64,000 nucleotides of DNA from Taiwanofungus camphoratus (taxonomy: Eukaryota; Basidiomycota; Agaricomycetes; Polyporales; Taiwanofungaceae), in contig CP021231.1 in NCBI GenBank assembly GCA_003999685.1, positions 124,001 through 188,000 on the forward strand, written 5' to 3'. A model generated the notes under the pieces. The model saw only the letters and a list, made by a program, of their open reading frames with translations. It searched no databases and had not been told where the DNA came from. This document shows positions 11,096 through 24,804 of this stretch, piece by piece. The translations under genes were made by a program, and so were the position numbers. Positions within the stretch are counted from its first letter, which is position 1. Each line of letters starts with the position of its first letter.

Positions 11096-14000
11096 TTACT
11101 TCACGTCAGAGGTTACCACTGATGTTCCTATCTTCAGTATCAAAGTCTTGACCTCGAATCCGTGGAAACTGAGCTTTATAGAGGACGAGAGATCTTCCTC
11201 CTTCAACAAGTCAAGTTCTGACCCTTCGTCCTCTAACAAGTTAGTTGTGACGGCTTTAACGACTGAAATATGGCTTGCAATCTTGAGCTTGGTCTGTGCA
11301 TGACCACCGAATGCTTCATACAGCCTCAGGACTACGGTGGTAGTAGAAGAAGATATGTCACTTGATCCAAAGACATCGTGAAGCCCACGCTTGACTGTCT
11401 CGAGGAAAACGTTGCTAGCACCCCCCACTGAGAAAGGGCGAAGAAGTTTAAGCATCGGAGCCTGGGCACCTTCTTCAAGGAGATATCGCACTATTGCATA
11501 CATTCTGAGTACGCAACATACTCATTCATTACGACGGACTTACTATGCAGCGGGGAGTTGAAGAGGTATGCCGCCATGGGAACATCTGACTCTAAGAAAT
11601 GACCTTTGTGAGGCATAACGGCCCAAGAAAACTCATGCAATCCTGTATCCAAGCAGATGATGAATAGTGCTATCAAGATCGATATGGAAGATACCTTGAT
11701 CTTGTTCTGCATCCGGTGCAGTCGCTGCACGGAGAAGGGAGATGCGAAGAACATTTCCACGACAAGAGAACCCGTACTTAGACTCGGAAAGAATAGCGAC
11801 ACCATACCCGAACTCGCTGAGGTCTGCGTACTTAATCGTAACATGAGGAACACTTGATACCATCATATCAAAAGTTTACTTACTTTATGACCGCATACCT
11901 CAAATTTGGCCATATCCCAGGTCGTATTCTTATGGGTCGGTCTCTGGACATAGCCGAATTGTGTTTCGTAGGTGGCATAATCATTATGAATGTTGAGTGG
12001 TAGTTCAACTATAGAACGGTGAGAATGGAAGGCAGTGGGTTGATTGACAATAACTCACACTTCAGGAACTCATGCCTTTCGTGCCAGTCCACAACTGCGT
12101 CGAAAATGAAGAGAGGTCGCGAAGTATTCTTTACAGAGGCTTATGAATGAGTCAGTCTAAGTCCTACCAACTAACGGCATATAATATCACCTGTAATAGC
12201 ATCCAAAGATATCTACCAACAAAGTCAGTTAAGGAGAGACAAGACGGGCTGAATGTGAACATACTGTAATAGTGATTGTACTTTGACGATATTTGAACTC
12301 AGACTTAATAGATGCCCGAAGCGGCCCTTCAGCAGCAACGGAGATGTTCGAGAATTCCAAAGGATGAGGGGTCTCCAGATGGTGTATCTCGACGTCTAAA
12401 AGGTTGGGCATCAGTGATTAGCGATATGTGTGGCACCGGTTGATCATACCCCATGCATCCCAGTAATTTGGACGATCATCGAAGATCACCAGACCACCAG
12501 TCTCTCCAGCAGGGATGAGCTCTCGCCTGTCATGTTGACGACATTAGTGCATGCAATACTATTCAAGGAGTCTGGACGGACTCGAGTTCAACATCGAATA
12601 GACTTGTTATCCTGCCCTTCGAGATTGTCAGCTGCATGCTGGAGTTTCTCAATACAAAATGGTCGGATCCGTTGGTAAAGACTGGATGGATGTATTCAAT
12701 GCCAACAGCAGTAACCAAACAATATCAAGAACCCACCTGAAGTCGGCATACAATCGGCATACAATCCAGAACACAACGAAAGACTGCCACCAGAGGAACA
12801 GTCCATGAGGGCAAATCCGGAAGTGCCGTCCTTCGAAACCTGCACAACTTGAGACCTGAGACGAGAAGCACTGCCGCCAACCAGAGGGACCTTGACGACA
12901 TCTCGGCGAGGAAAGAAGGTGGTATTGAATGCAACCAAAGTCCCAGACTTCTTCAACTTCAGAGTGGGTTCAGACAAAGGGATCGATTTGGGCAAAAGGG
13001 CGGTGAATGCCTCTTCAATGAGTTCTTCGCCTTCTTTGCGGACTTCTGCATACAGCTTCTCGGCATCTTCATACACCATGCCACTAGTAGAGGTCAGAGA
13101 GATGCATCAATAAGAACGTCCTCATTCGAACTTACATAGCCGACCCTGGAAGGACTAAAACAAACGACTTTCAATCAAGTTTTTCCAAATGTGATCATGC
13201 TACTTACCGTCATGGACTGAATACGCGGAAAATGAGCTGCTATCGTGAATCTAATGCAAAGGAAACTTACATTGATTCAACAAAACTTTCTCCCAACAGT
13301 TGTTGATCCTCTCGTTAGGATACACATAGTCCTTCTTGTGGAACTGGTACAAAGACGCAAATGTCGCAAGATGCTACGTCGAAATGGTGAATCAAGATGC
13401 GTCAGCTATTGACTGGATGAATGCTTACTTCGACATCCCTGAGTAAGATCTCAGATTTGCGATTACCCTTCTTGATGGAGGCTATACGAGAGTCAGACTA
13501 AGAAGGATGATGACAAAGTGCGTGATTATTTCCATACCATGTGATGTGTACGTCCCTCTATGGAACTGCGTTACGATGTCAGTAATCCCGTCAATCATGA
13601 GATATAATCACCTACCTCAAGATATAGTTCACCGCTCCTGTATGCGTATAAGATGGCGAGTCAACAGTCAGGACTGCAGCGACTCACCAGTTTGGCAATT
13701 TGCTCCCAGCCTGGGAATCCTTGGCGACAGTGTCGAAGAAGTCCTCGACAGAGTGACCCATATTGACAGGTGGCAATTCGCGAGAATGGTTGGAGGTCGC
13801 ACGAATACGCCGGAGCTAAATGCGTCAGACATCAAGAGGCCAGTATTAGGGAATTGCGCAACATCAATGCTTACGTTCTCTAGCATCTTCGCGAGCGGGC
13901 CTCCTCCGCCATCACCGTTTCCGAACACGAGCAGCGAGATGTCAGAAGATTCAAGGTTCTTACGACACTCACGTCAAGAGTAGCAAAAACTGTAAACAAT

Positions 14001-15956
14001 ATAACCATACCTTGTGGTTGATTAACCCTTTGTTGACGTCACCAACGGTAGCTTGTGCAGTATATGTGTCTGGAAGCGTGCGTCAGGTATACCTCATTGC
14101 GCATGCGTTCTCGACACTGACCAACAGGCGTCATGTGGCAAAGAACTTGGGTGCCGTCAATACCGACCCAATTGAACGTCGAGTGAGGGAAAACATTTCT
14201 ATATGTTGATAGGAATATGTTAGATCGACATTTCTCCGATATTCATCGTTCTACAAACATATTATTCCTGCACATACACTGTAAGCGACGGTGTCGGGTA
14301 ATCATGGGAAACCACCCACCAAGACAGCTTCTGCGTGAAGAAATACTTCATGTCTGCGAGGCGAATAAGCTGCGGCAGCGCCCCAGTCAAGCCAAATGAG
14401 TCCGGCAGCCAGGCCGTCTCGCACCGCTTCCCAAAGCGCGATTCGAAGTAGCGTTGGCCGAAAATGAACTGGCGCGCAAGAGCCTCGCCGGAGGGCATGT
14501 TCGAATCGTTCTCGACCCACGAGCCGCCGACAGGGTGGAACTTGCCTGCAAGCACCTTCTCTTTGACGCGCTCGAAGAGGGGCGGATATAGCTGATTATG
14601 ATAGACGGTGAACGGATGTTCGGACGAGGGCCGAAGAGATGTACCTGTTCCAGCCACTTGTACTGTTGGGCTTGACTGCAGGTGAAGCGATGCTCGGGGT
14701 AGCGGTCCATGAGATCGACCTGCGTCGACCAGGATCGTGCAACCTTTTGCTGGGTGACTCGGTAGGGCCAAAGCCTATTCAAATCCATTGACGATGGATA
14801 TTCCATTCAAGTAGTGCTCACTTACCATGCTGTATCGATATGGCAGTGGCCAATACCCCAGATCGCCGCCTTTTCTGCGCCTTCGTCGTAAATAGCATCG
14901 CTTTTCTTCTCCCACGCCTCGCCGAACACCTGCTCCGCCAGCTTACGGCAGCGGGTAAGGCTGGCAACGTCACCCTTGTCGAAGACGTTCATGATCTCGT
15001 TCGCAACGGTCAATGCCTTATTCTGCAGAGACGTGTTTCCCGGAAGGGTGTCCACGATCTCGCGTAGCGTCTGGAAGTCCCAGAGAAGACCCCACGCTTC
15101 CTGGTTGGGGACTACGATATCGGCAGAGGCAAGACTAAAGTGCCTATTCATCTATACAACAATTAATTCACAGAGTTTGAAAATGATCGAGAAAAACTAA
15201 CATCGGGAGGCTCGATGGTATCGCCGTTCCATGGTACACCGAACATGCCATTGCAGCTCGATTCAATGACAAGTTCGTGCTTGCCTGCTTTGCGCGCATC
15301 AGGAGGAATGATATATTCGACGCGACGGTCCCCGCCGTACCCTCCAGTGATGCCTTGAAGAGGGACACCATCTGTGGTATAAATCATTGCCTCACAGCCG
15401 GGGTCAAACTCGACTGTTATACATCAATCAAACGTTCATGTAGAGATTGTGGTACAATATAGGCACATACATTGGACGCGTTCATATTGTTCCCAGTATG
15501 CAGGAATGGTGAGAGATACTTTCCACCAGTGGTTCGTCTGAATGCACTTCGTGAGATATCCAATACCCCTGTGCTAGGTAACATACCCCTGTGCAAACAA
15601 CGCAGGTGAACTTCAGACATGCAGGCTGAGACGGACCACCAGTACTCACAAGAAGGTCCAAATGAATCACCCTTCTTTGCTGGTATGAACTTCTGCTTCA
15701 TCGCCTCCCCGAAGGAAGGCTTCGAAAGTCCCGGTGCGCTCCAAACTTGTAGCTTCACAAAGTGCGAGTCATCCAGACGGTGGACGAATAGCGTTGACGA
15801 GAGGTTGACATCGGCGAAATGACCCCCGTTGAATGTTGCAAGTCGATTGCTAGTCAGATGCTTGATCCATTTCGCTCCAGGGCTATGATTTAACTTGGGA
15901 TAATCTGCCTTGTCAGTCGTCGGCGTAGTACCACCGTGTCTGTGCTGAGGAGACAT
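11096..15956 (-). CDS. AMS1: alpha-mannosidase, GH38, Ams1 type
   Basis: This enzyme hydrolyses alpha-mannosyl residues of free oligosaccharides. Fungal Ams1 reaches the vacuole by the Cvt/autophagy route without a signal peptide, and none is visible here. The N-terminus reads [11 protein letters not shown] then [14 protein letters not shown]. In order I see [27 protein letters not shown], the metal-site motif [17 protein letters not shown], the nucleophile region [26 protein letters not shown], and the C-terminal sandwich ending FETV-type LETVKRG, NLLEDEG and FHGFEVKT. The gene is split by about 20 short introns over 4.9 kb and appears intact: the catalytic exons at about 14,300-14,870 splice cleanly. 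I chose the ATG at 15956 as in relatives; an in-frame ATG lies 63 nt upstream. Family call is firm. Confidence 0.95.
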
Positions 15957-17175
15957 CGTTAGAGTAGGAGCAACCTCTGCAAGTTCCCTCGAATGTCGAT
16001 AATACAGCCTGGGTCTCAAAGCATCCCGGTCACCAAGGGCAAGTGATCCTTGCCCGGGCCGCGCGTGAGTAGCCGACGTTCTGACCGGTTACCTTCAAGG
16101 CTGTAGCTCTGTGACCACTGTCTCTGGTTCATGCTTGCACAGGCCAGACTTCATTCTGAATTGCAACACAGGTAAAGCATCCTATATTGTTAGACCAACG
16201 AAGATCACATTGTACGCTTCAATTATTCGGCGTATAAGAAAAACCACCTAGACCTCAACTTAATTCCTAACACTCGCCAGATCGCTCGGGCTCCTCAAGC
16301 TCTAGCGCATTTTTGTCAAACAATAGTGAGTCTCCATAACCGTATCTCAGCCAATTATATTCCAAAGCCAACCACCGAAGCGCAAGATATTGTCGACTTC
16401 CTGGGAAACATACTTTACACTCGAGCTGTATGAGTGCACTATTGACTCCTTATGTGGTGGATAATCACTGTGCTCTTGTGGTCGTGCACGGCTCCCTCCC
16501 CCCGTCATCTCAGTAAAACTTAAGACTAGTCGCGAGACGCCTCTGATTGACGACGCCTCGCAAGCATCCATTTGGATTGCCCAGTAAAACCTGATCTTAC
16601 CTCCTCTGCTAGGATCTAAGAAGCGAAGTTTGTGCACAGATTCAGGCTGTCGAGAATGAGACTTGTCGAGCGCCTCACATCGAAGTGCATCGAATGACAT
16701 AAACTGTGTGAAGGATTAAGAACATACACACCGAAGACACATCGCCTTTACCTGGCAACGCGGAAGCAGATAGCGTTATGCACTTGCTTTTCGCGCGTCG
16801 GGGTTCCTGCACTATTCAGTTCCCGTCTCCCGGTATGAGTTCAGTCCTGCCGGTCCTTCCAAAGAGACTCCTTATGTCCTCGGGGTGCGCCATAACAATA
16901 TTGGTGGCTGTCTGACGGGTACTTAAACTTGAATAGCCATGTATATAGTGAACACAGAGAACCAATTCCAACGGAAACCCTGGTCCGGAACATGCCTACA
17001 TACCTATTTTCAATAGAACACTCGATGTTTAATATCCATTTTCTGTATGTCACGAGCAGAATAATGATCTATGTCCGAAAATCACAGCTGTACAAAGTCC
17101 CGAAACCATATAGATGGTAAAATGAAGCAAACAAGAGAATAAGTACACTCAAAGCAGAAAAGGGAGAGATACCAC
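15957..17175. other. intergenic, nothing recognised
   Basis: About 1.2 kb between the mannosidase start and the 3' end of the Iml2-like gene, both on the minus strand. It presumably contains the mannosidase promoter. The longest frame (16347-16700, minus) shows no recognisable domain. Confidence 0.4.
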
Positions 17176-19816
17176 TTATAGACGACTCTTATGTTCGAGC
17201 GCCTCCAAAGCGGCATTCGTCCGAACATGAAGCGCATCCTGGAAACAACGTCAGGTTATCGACAGTAAATACGCACGATATTACCATACGGACCTCCATA
17301 CTGTATTTACCCTGCGAGGACTAAGAAAAGAGCATCTCATATAATACAGGGGAGACATACCTTTCTGGTTCCTCCGGTAGCTTCCAACGATTTGCCTGGT
17401 AGTCTATATCAGATGCAAGTACAGTCGGTTGCATGGATTCACGAGACAAACCAGATAATATGAGCTCTAGATGTCTTCGTGCGCCATCTGTATCTCCTGT
17501 ACAAGCTAGAAGACGGCCATATTCATAATCTCCGAACCGAACATCAGTAGGAAACAGCCAAGTCATAAGGCCATGACCTACGAGCATAATAAATCAGATG
17601 GTGATCCAGGGTAATCTTAGCGCCGTTCGCAAAAACAGCTTCGAAGGCGGACAGAGCGGCTCGTTCTGCATCACTTTGCGAAATGCCAACCTTCTCTGAA
17701 TCGGTCACAGCATCGACATCCTGACACGCGAAATAGAAGAACAAATGACACATTGCAGAGCACCAGCGTGACAATTAGAACGTACCGGATATGCGATACA
17801 GCGAAGACATATGCCTTCCAAAAAATATGCGAGACATAGGTCATCCCAATATCCTTGACCCCCTTCATAACGGGACGGGTCGTCCTTGAAAGTTTTAAGT
17901 TTGGCCAAGAGCTCCTTAACGAGAGGTAGCATCTTGTAGACAATTACCTCCCTGGGCGCATGTGTAATGCCCAAAAAGAGATAAGTCAACTCAAGGGCAG
18001 GCAAAGCCAAGCGCCCCCTCTGATCTTGAAACTTCCTTGCCTTCCGCGAAACAAATTTCTAGAATGAATACTATCAGTGAGAGTGCATGACGGATAACGC
18101 ACAGAACGGAAGCACCTCCAGTGGAATGGATTTCCCAGCAATGCGCTGTCGTAGATTAGGAACTTTGGCCATGAGCTTCTTGGCTTCCTCGTGCCGCTTA
18201 TCGCCCCCAAGTTGTAACAAACATACAGCTACACCATATGTATAGGTAGCTTTTGACCACTGACACATGTTCTCCTTTAGCCCATACCCAGTGTACGGAA
18301 GAGATTTCTTACTGTCGCCTCGCTCGCAAGTGTCTGCCAGCACTCAAGCGACGCTGAAACATCCCAAAGCGCGAGGTTAGCCATGGCCATTTCCCAGTAT
18401 GATATATGGTGCATATTTCGGTACTGATTCTGTGCTGCCATTGCTTTCTTGTAGTATTCAATGGCCTGTGCTGGCTGACTACGGCAGAGATATAAACGAC
18501 CTTGCCCAAAGAGTACAAAGACACCTGAAGAAACTATTAGTTCGACAAATTTCTAAGTTAAATCTACGTCATATTACTACACACCATTAGGATATCGCTT
18601 GGTATGATAATTTATGACCTTCTGCGCCATCTTGATATCTACCCCCTCAAATGTGATATCTGACGCAACAAGATGAAAACACACGAGGGCGATGTCGCAA
18701 ACCGGGCGACGAAGTCCTTCCTGTTCTACCAATGCGAGTGAGGCTCCGATTATATGCGCCAAGCATTACTCAAGAAACTATACCTACCAAGACTGACGGC
18801 GGGTTCATGAGAGTCTGCAGACCATCCACCAGATTTCATCAGATAAGCCAACCCAGTATGACGATCACCTTTGTAACCGAACAGCTCAACAATGGCGAGC
18901 AACCTCGACGGCATGAGAGAGAGTATGAGATTTGAAAGTCCAACTCCGAGGTAGACGCCCGATCGAAAATGGGCGTCTATGGATGTATCCTCAGGGCCTT
19001 CTCCCCGGGCCTGGGCTTCAGCATCGGCGACTTCGATGAATTTGCCTAGTTGTCGGTAAATATTGATCGTGGTTCTCATATTCAGACTGAAGCCTCTACA
19101 TAGGTATCAGCGACTCACTGGTTGAAGAGGAAACTTACGCTTCTTTGATGAAGGCCAGCCAGTCTCCTGAGTAAACGATACCCAGAAGAGCCTTTCGAGC
19201 AACGTCAGTAGAGATCAGAAAGAATTCGTATGTTCATAGCAGATCGTTCTACCTTCTCAAGGAGACTCTCCGCATAGACGAGTTCAGCATGACGCTCAAC
19301 GGGTGTCATACTCTTGATAAAACCAACACCAGATGTATTGAGCGACCCTACTAAAAGTCCTGCAAGTCGCGTAGGCAGCGAAGCTGCGCGTTTACGATGC
19401 TGACTCGCAATCGCGTTCCCATGCCGCACATGGTTCAGAGCTGATAGCAAGTCCTGAGAAGCGTGTAAATCACAGCAGCTATATATGCTATGAATACATA
19501 CGTCGTCCTCAAATGATATCATGCCCTTGAAACATTGAATGAGTCCATATCCAGTGGCAAAATACAGGCGCTCCCTGCAAACATTCAGCAGGCAGACCCA
19601 AAAGGATCGACAGGGATTGGCGCACATCTTCGGATCGTATCGACGACAATAGTCTTCCGACTCCACCATATGGGATGCCAAGAATGCGTGAAGAGCATAG
19701 ACAAGTGCTGAGATATCACCAAGTGATTCTTCTGGCGAATACAGGCCTTTCGGGAACGACGGTGCAGTCTGACCCCATGGTAATTCTGGCGCTTCTGTGG
19801 CACTCGACACCATCAT
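17176..19816 (-). CDS. IML2: Iml2/TTC39 family TPR protein
   Basis: This belongs to the fungal Iml2 (DUF3808) family, related to animal TTC39. Yeast Iml2 links to lipid droplets and clearance of cytosolic inclusion bodies. Recognised stretches, in order: YFATGYGLIQCFKGMISFED, LNHVRHGNAIASQHRK, GFIKSMTPVERHAELVYAESLLEK, MRTTINIYRQLGKFIE, HFRSGVYLGVGLSNLILSLMPS, VCLLQLGGDKRHEEAKKLM, RQRIAGKSIPLE, ALPALELTYLFLGITHAP and GYWDDLCLAYFLEGICLR. They end with DALHVRTNAALEALEHKSRL and a stop at 17176-17178. The helical repeats fit a TPR solenoid. More than ten short introns occur. One, at 19454-19501 (48 nt), is stop-free and a multiple of three. The start could be 19816, 19813 or 19837; I chose 19816. 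Confidence 0.93.
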
Positions 19817-20430
19817 AGTTGCTGAACAATAAACCAATATTGAAAGGGGCGACCTGCAAGCGGCTTAAGAGGACTTGAGAGGGCAAGCGCTACCCCGATA
19901 GCACCGACAGTTTCCCTAATAGCGCTCTAACACAGCAACACGGGCGCGAGCTGGGTGATGCTTCAATTTTAGATGATGGGTTCGCTTGACTTTCAACCTA
20001 GCGCACTATACAGACATCCAGCCATATAAGCGACTCTCACACTGGCAGAAGTCGTGGCAGAAACGCAGTCAAGCGAGGCTGGACGCAGTTTTCAGGTGAG
20101 TGGGAATAGACAATGAAGTGTTGCCCCTAATTTTGGTGCGGAGGCTCCTCCCCAAGAATTGCGCCTCAGGTAATAATCATGTTATGTAAGGTACATGGGA
20201 CAGACAAAAACACGAAGGTACACAGTGAGCTCCGATAGCGAGTGCATGCGGGAAGTCTAGAGATTATAATTATGCTGAAAATGCAATAGGCTCGGATGGT
20301 ATAAGTATGTGCGAAGACGCAAAATCCAAGCATGTACAAGAATGCGAATGCGAGAAAAACACAGGGTCTCCAAAAGAAATATATATACAATCGAATTCCT
20401 GAAAAAGGGTTGGAAACACAACCTTTGATG
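19817..20430. other. intergenic, Iml2 promoter region
   Basis: About 0.6 kb between two minus-strand genes. It is AT-richer than the flanks and holds the Iml2 promoter and the terminator of the serine-rich gene. No gene seen. Confidence 0.4.
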
Positions 20431-23400
20431 TCATTGGTCGTAATCGTCATCATCAAGTTCTTCTGCACACAGGTCCAAGCTAGGCATGTCGCCGAGATGT
20501 CGTTCATGTTCTGGTCGAAGGTACAGACTTCCCGGAGAGCCGGTGATCATGGACACACTGGCGGTCGTTGGCGAGATATTTCCTGCAGACGATACAGACT
20601 GGGTACGTGCATGTCGGGAACCAGTGCTCTGCTTGCCATTTAGCTTTCCAAAGACTAGTGTAGGCGAGGAAGGGGAGGTTGCGCGACTCGAAAAGGTGGC
20701 GGAGTGCTCGGCTGTGATGCCCTCCTCGTGCATGATCATTGACATATTACTTGGAGGGCCGGGGAACACAGATGAGGACATGCTGACACGTTTGTGAAGG
20801 TTGTCGGTGAAGGTCTCGATATCTATAGGCGTCTCAGGAGATGGGTTGGTGGGCTCTGGAGAGGACGGCAAATCGAAAGACGGTTCAGGTCCAGGGCGCA
20901 AGAAGGACTGCAAACGACTATGGGCAATTCCAAGTCCATTCAGGTGATCTGCAGACCCGGACATAGAAAATCGCTGAGGATTGGCTCTTATCGCAGTTGG
21001 CGCAAGTTGCGAAGGTAGGGCGTACTGCAATCTATGCAGTCTGTCCAGCGTGTCTGCTAACCGGTCCTCCGTATCCTGCAGCCGATCTCTCAGCTGTGTG
21101 TTTTCTTCCCTTAACAACTTTGTCGTCCTCTGCGAGTCCGCTAACGCACTCAGCAGCGCACCCGTTTCGATTGAATGACGCTCCTGAAGGTTCTGGAGCT
21201 CGCTCTGCAAATTTGATGCGGCCGAAACAGAAGTTGGAGCAGTAGACGAGCTCGAGAACACCGTACGCGGTGTGGACGCGCTCTCTGAACGAGGCCCACC
21301 CGCTTCAGACATTGTGACAGTGCGTGAAATGCTCCCACTGCATCGCACCCATGATGAGCTCGAGCCGGCATCAGAAAATGCCATACGCGATGGGATGAGT
21401 CGCGCCCGTGAATCCTGCTCGATACTACTGCGCGAACTGCCGAAGCGCGATTGCGTTCGCCTGCTCGTGGACCCTGATCCACTACCACTACCATCCTTAT
21501 CGAGGTCAAGCAGCCCAGCGGCTGCGAATGCCTTTTGAGTCCGGGGCCCAAGCCAGTCAGCACCTAAACGTGAGTTGGAAGGCTGATATGGCGACGACTT
21601 CAGAGGAGTCCCGTACTCGACAACGCTCGAGCTCCTGTCTCGACTTCGCAGTCTTGACGATTTCTGGCCAGCAGTGCCGATACCGCCGTCCAGACTGGGT
21701 CGTGGCTGTTGCAAGCGGCTAGGAGCGATGCCTGAAGACGAGGATGGGCGCGAAGATGGGGAAATGGAGTCCCCATCCCAAGTACTTGGTGGAGTGGTGT
21801 TCTGACGGCGAAAGATGGGGCGCGAAGAGCTGCCGGGAGTAAGGTGTGAGCGCAGCCGCGATGGAGTCATGAGACGCGACAAAGCCGGTCTGCGTGTATC
21901 AGATTCATCACCAGCGTGCGGCCTACGTTGGTCACCGTGGGCCAGTGGACTCGGTCCCAGACGGGGACTCCGTGAAGCTGCGGAGGTGGGCCGTTCTGGG
22001 CTATGTGACATAGCGCGGGCTAGAGGAATTTGAGAGGACAGGGGTGGTGGTGGTGGTGGTTTTGCCAAGCGTTGAGGGGCGGGACGGTCTGAGACGGAGC
22101 GAGTCAAGCGCGGCAGCGACGAGGATGATGGGAGATTCGGTGTAGCAGCGGAGACTTTAGGAAGGGGCGCTGCTCGGCTTACGGGAGAGGAATGAGATCC
22201 CAGTGGAGAGGGAGGCGAAGAAGGTGTGAAAGAAGATGCAGAACGTCGTAGAGACTCCCCGCGAAGATTGCTCAGCGGGGCAACGGAAGGTGGTCCTTTG
22301 TCTGACCCGACAGGGAGCGGAATAGAAAGCGAATGTTTGCTATCTGTGACTGCCAGCACAGCTGGCTCTCTGCCAGTAAGCCGATTGGGGCTCAAGAGGG
22401 CTGCCAGATCGGGATCCAAAGCACTCAGATTGAAGCTCATGTTTGGATCACCATCTGCATCGCTACCCGCGTTCTCTTTGACTGAGTCTGAACGATTATC
22501 AGACGCATCATCTACAACAATACCATGAAGCCACTCCTCTTTGCGACTCGTCTCCGACATGGCCTCAAGAACTTCGTTGGTAACCTTCGAAGCTGAGAGA
22601 TCCAGGGCAGAGCTTTCATGTGATGGAGGCGTGCGATACCCTCCGTCAGATTTCTGTCTCCTGGGATCAGGATGCAAAAGGGACGAGTTGAGGCTTGAGG
22701 AGACGTTTGCATTAGCACGAGCTTCGACAGACTCAGCCTCCGAACCCGTGTTCTCTTGTGGATTGTCTAGAACTGGAATATGTTTCGAGAGACCTGATGT
22801 CTCTGCTTCCAAAATTGTTGATAGATCAGTTGGTCCGACTGCAGGGTCAGAAAGAGAAGCTAAAAAGAACTTCGGGTCAGCCCTTCACCACCAACCAATA
22901 ATATTCTAGGGTCTACCTCCGTCCTCAATATGATGAAAGGAAGTCGTGGAAGCCGAATTGGAACACGTTGGACCTTGGGGTCTTGTATCGAGGTCTACGC
23001 CCGTCTCGAATTCCATACCTTTCATGAAGGGTTCATGAGGTAACTCAATAGTGAGTACCGGCGAATCCTCATGAGAGCGCTCCCGGCGCAGATGAGGAGC
23101 AGAGACGCTGCGTTCGCCATGTATGGAGCGGCGAATAGATCCCAAGCCACTGAATGGGCTTTTTGACATACTCGATGAGGTTGCGCTATGAGTCTGTTTT
23201 GAAGAGCCGAAAGAAAGCAAGTTGCGAAAGGAACGAAAAGGCGTGAGACCGCCACTTGTGCTGGACGAGGTAGATCCAGGGCTTGGATGCGTAGGACTTC
23301 CGCTCACAGAGAGGTGTCGGGAGGGGGATACAAGACCTAGGTTGGGCGAAGACAGAGCGCTCTGGCGCGGCACGACGATTGGGATATGTGACTGCACCAT

Positions 23401-23448
23401 CCGCGACGACTGTTGTACCTCCGCCATTTCTGATGCGCCTTTCTTCAT
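20431..23448 (-). CDS. serine/proline-rich coiled-coil protein
   Basis: A fungal protein of unknown function. Two exons (22917-23448 and 20431-22859) join across a 57-nt GT-AG intron to give 986 residues. Most of it is disordered and rich in S, P, R and T, with many short SP and RS motifs that look like kinase sites (SPHLRRERSHEDSP-like and RPASSSS-like stretches). At roughly residues 730-800 a heptad-like helix stands out (LQSELQNLQERHSIET, then LLREENTQLRDRLQDTEDRL), a likely dimerising coiled coil. The C-terminus is acidic (LDLCAEELDDDDYDQ). It has no membrane segment. This layout is common in cytoskeletal or cell-polarity scaffolds, but I cannot name one. It starts MKKGASEMAEVQQ; an in-frame ATG (M8) also exists. 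Confidence 0.85.
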
Positions 23449-24804
23449 AGTCTGTTCGTGGTAGACAAAGCCACTATAGGCTGAAGTCAGAAACTGGGTC
23501 GGATGTGGTTCGATCGATGAAACAAGCGCATGAGCAGGAAAGTCGGCTTCTACAGCTGAGACATTCTAGGCTGGCACGAGAGGCTCGAATGCGCCTTCGA
23601 AACTTGCTGGTAAGTATGAGATGGTAGTGTAGTAGCAAGGTTGTCGACTAACGTAGTCAATCACGGGAACAGAAGCGCTCGGAGAATACTTAACCGAATA
23701 CTAACAGTGAGTAAGGAAGTCGGTAATGTGATATAATTCATTCAAAAAACGTATTTCTATCGAAAGATACAAATTAATAACAATCGGAGCTCGAACTTAG
23801 CTACGAACTAACTTCGTTAGTTCTGTGACGGCACTTCGACTACAAATTGTCGAAGGACTTGGATACTCTTCATGAACACATCTTTTACTTGCTAACAGGG
23901 ACTTTGCAATTACGATAATAGTGAGATTGTCCCGTATCTTCAATTGACCGCGCCGCGATGGACGAGCACCGGAAAACAGTCCAAGTCATGATCGAAAAAT
24001 GCGTGCCGCTCAATACACAAAGCATGTTTCGGCAGGACAATTGCAGTAGCCAAAAATCAGTAAGTACTTATGGGTTTGCTTTGGGTTTTTATCGTCAGTA
24101 TGATCCTGATTGTGTGATACATCATTCTTTAGCAGTTCTACGAGACAAGGGATTCGATGCGATGCAGGATATGATGAACGTGCACTACATTGCAATGGCT
24201 TATGTATGGCGCGTCTCAAGAGCAGTCTAGCCAACCCCCTTCGCGTCTGGCCTTTTGATCATCTCCCAATCTCTAGTTGTGTATGACATCTGGACCGTCT
24301 CTAAAGAGAGATACGGATACCAAGACGGCGTTTATGCTAAGAACTTGTAATGATCACCGACAAAACTAGACTGACTCCTAGTCAATTGCATCACTCAGGC
24401 AAATTGACAATCTGAAATGTGAGGGATTCGGCGGATCCTGAAAGATACTCAACCCTGAAGGCCTGACGTCTGCAAATTTGCCTCGAGAGCAACGCGGAAG
24501 CGGATTTTTGGATCAGTAGATATCCTTGGCCTATGGCACTCACTGTACTACGTCACGTTATTCTAGGACCGGTTCTGCTTCCTGGAAGCTTCTATCTTCT
24601 CGTCACGTCGGCCGACAAAGGCAGCCTACCAGGCAACGAGCCACCCCACACGCTTACCGGAAGCTACGTGGTCTCATCGCGCCATCAATGCTACTACACT
24701 ACTGCTTCCTGGCTCTGGGTTTATGTCTTCAATATGCTTACAATGTGTACTTTCAATTCGTAGCAAGATGCACAAGGAATACAAACATGGTACAGTATAT
24801 TCGA
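23449..24804. other. intergenic, nothing recognised
   Basis: About 1.35 kb between the start of the serine-rich gene and the next minus-strand gene. A 90-codon plus-strand frame (23958-24230) has no recognisable features. A perfect 8-bp hairpin with a 3-nt loop lies at 23805-23823 (gaactaac and its complement). Confidence 0.4.

Noticed and set aside
14262-14771. 169-codon frame as a separate minus-strand gene
   Set aside because: It reads through introns of the alpha-mannosidase; its middle part is simply that gene's exon.
1-16000. P450 plus oxygenase as a secondary-metabolite cluster
   Set aside because: The JmjC protein is a nuclear-type oxygenase and no synthase, transporter or regulator accompanies the P450.
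23958-24230. 90-codon plus-strand frame
   Set aside because: No features, no start context and no splice partner.
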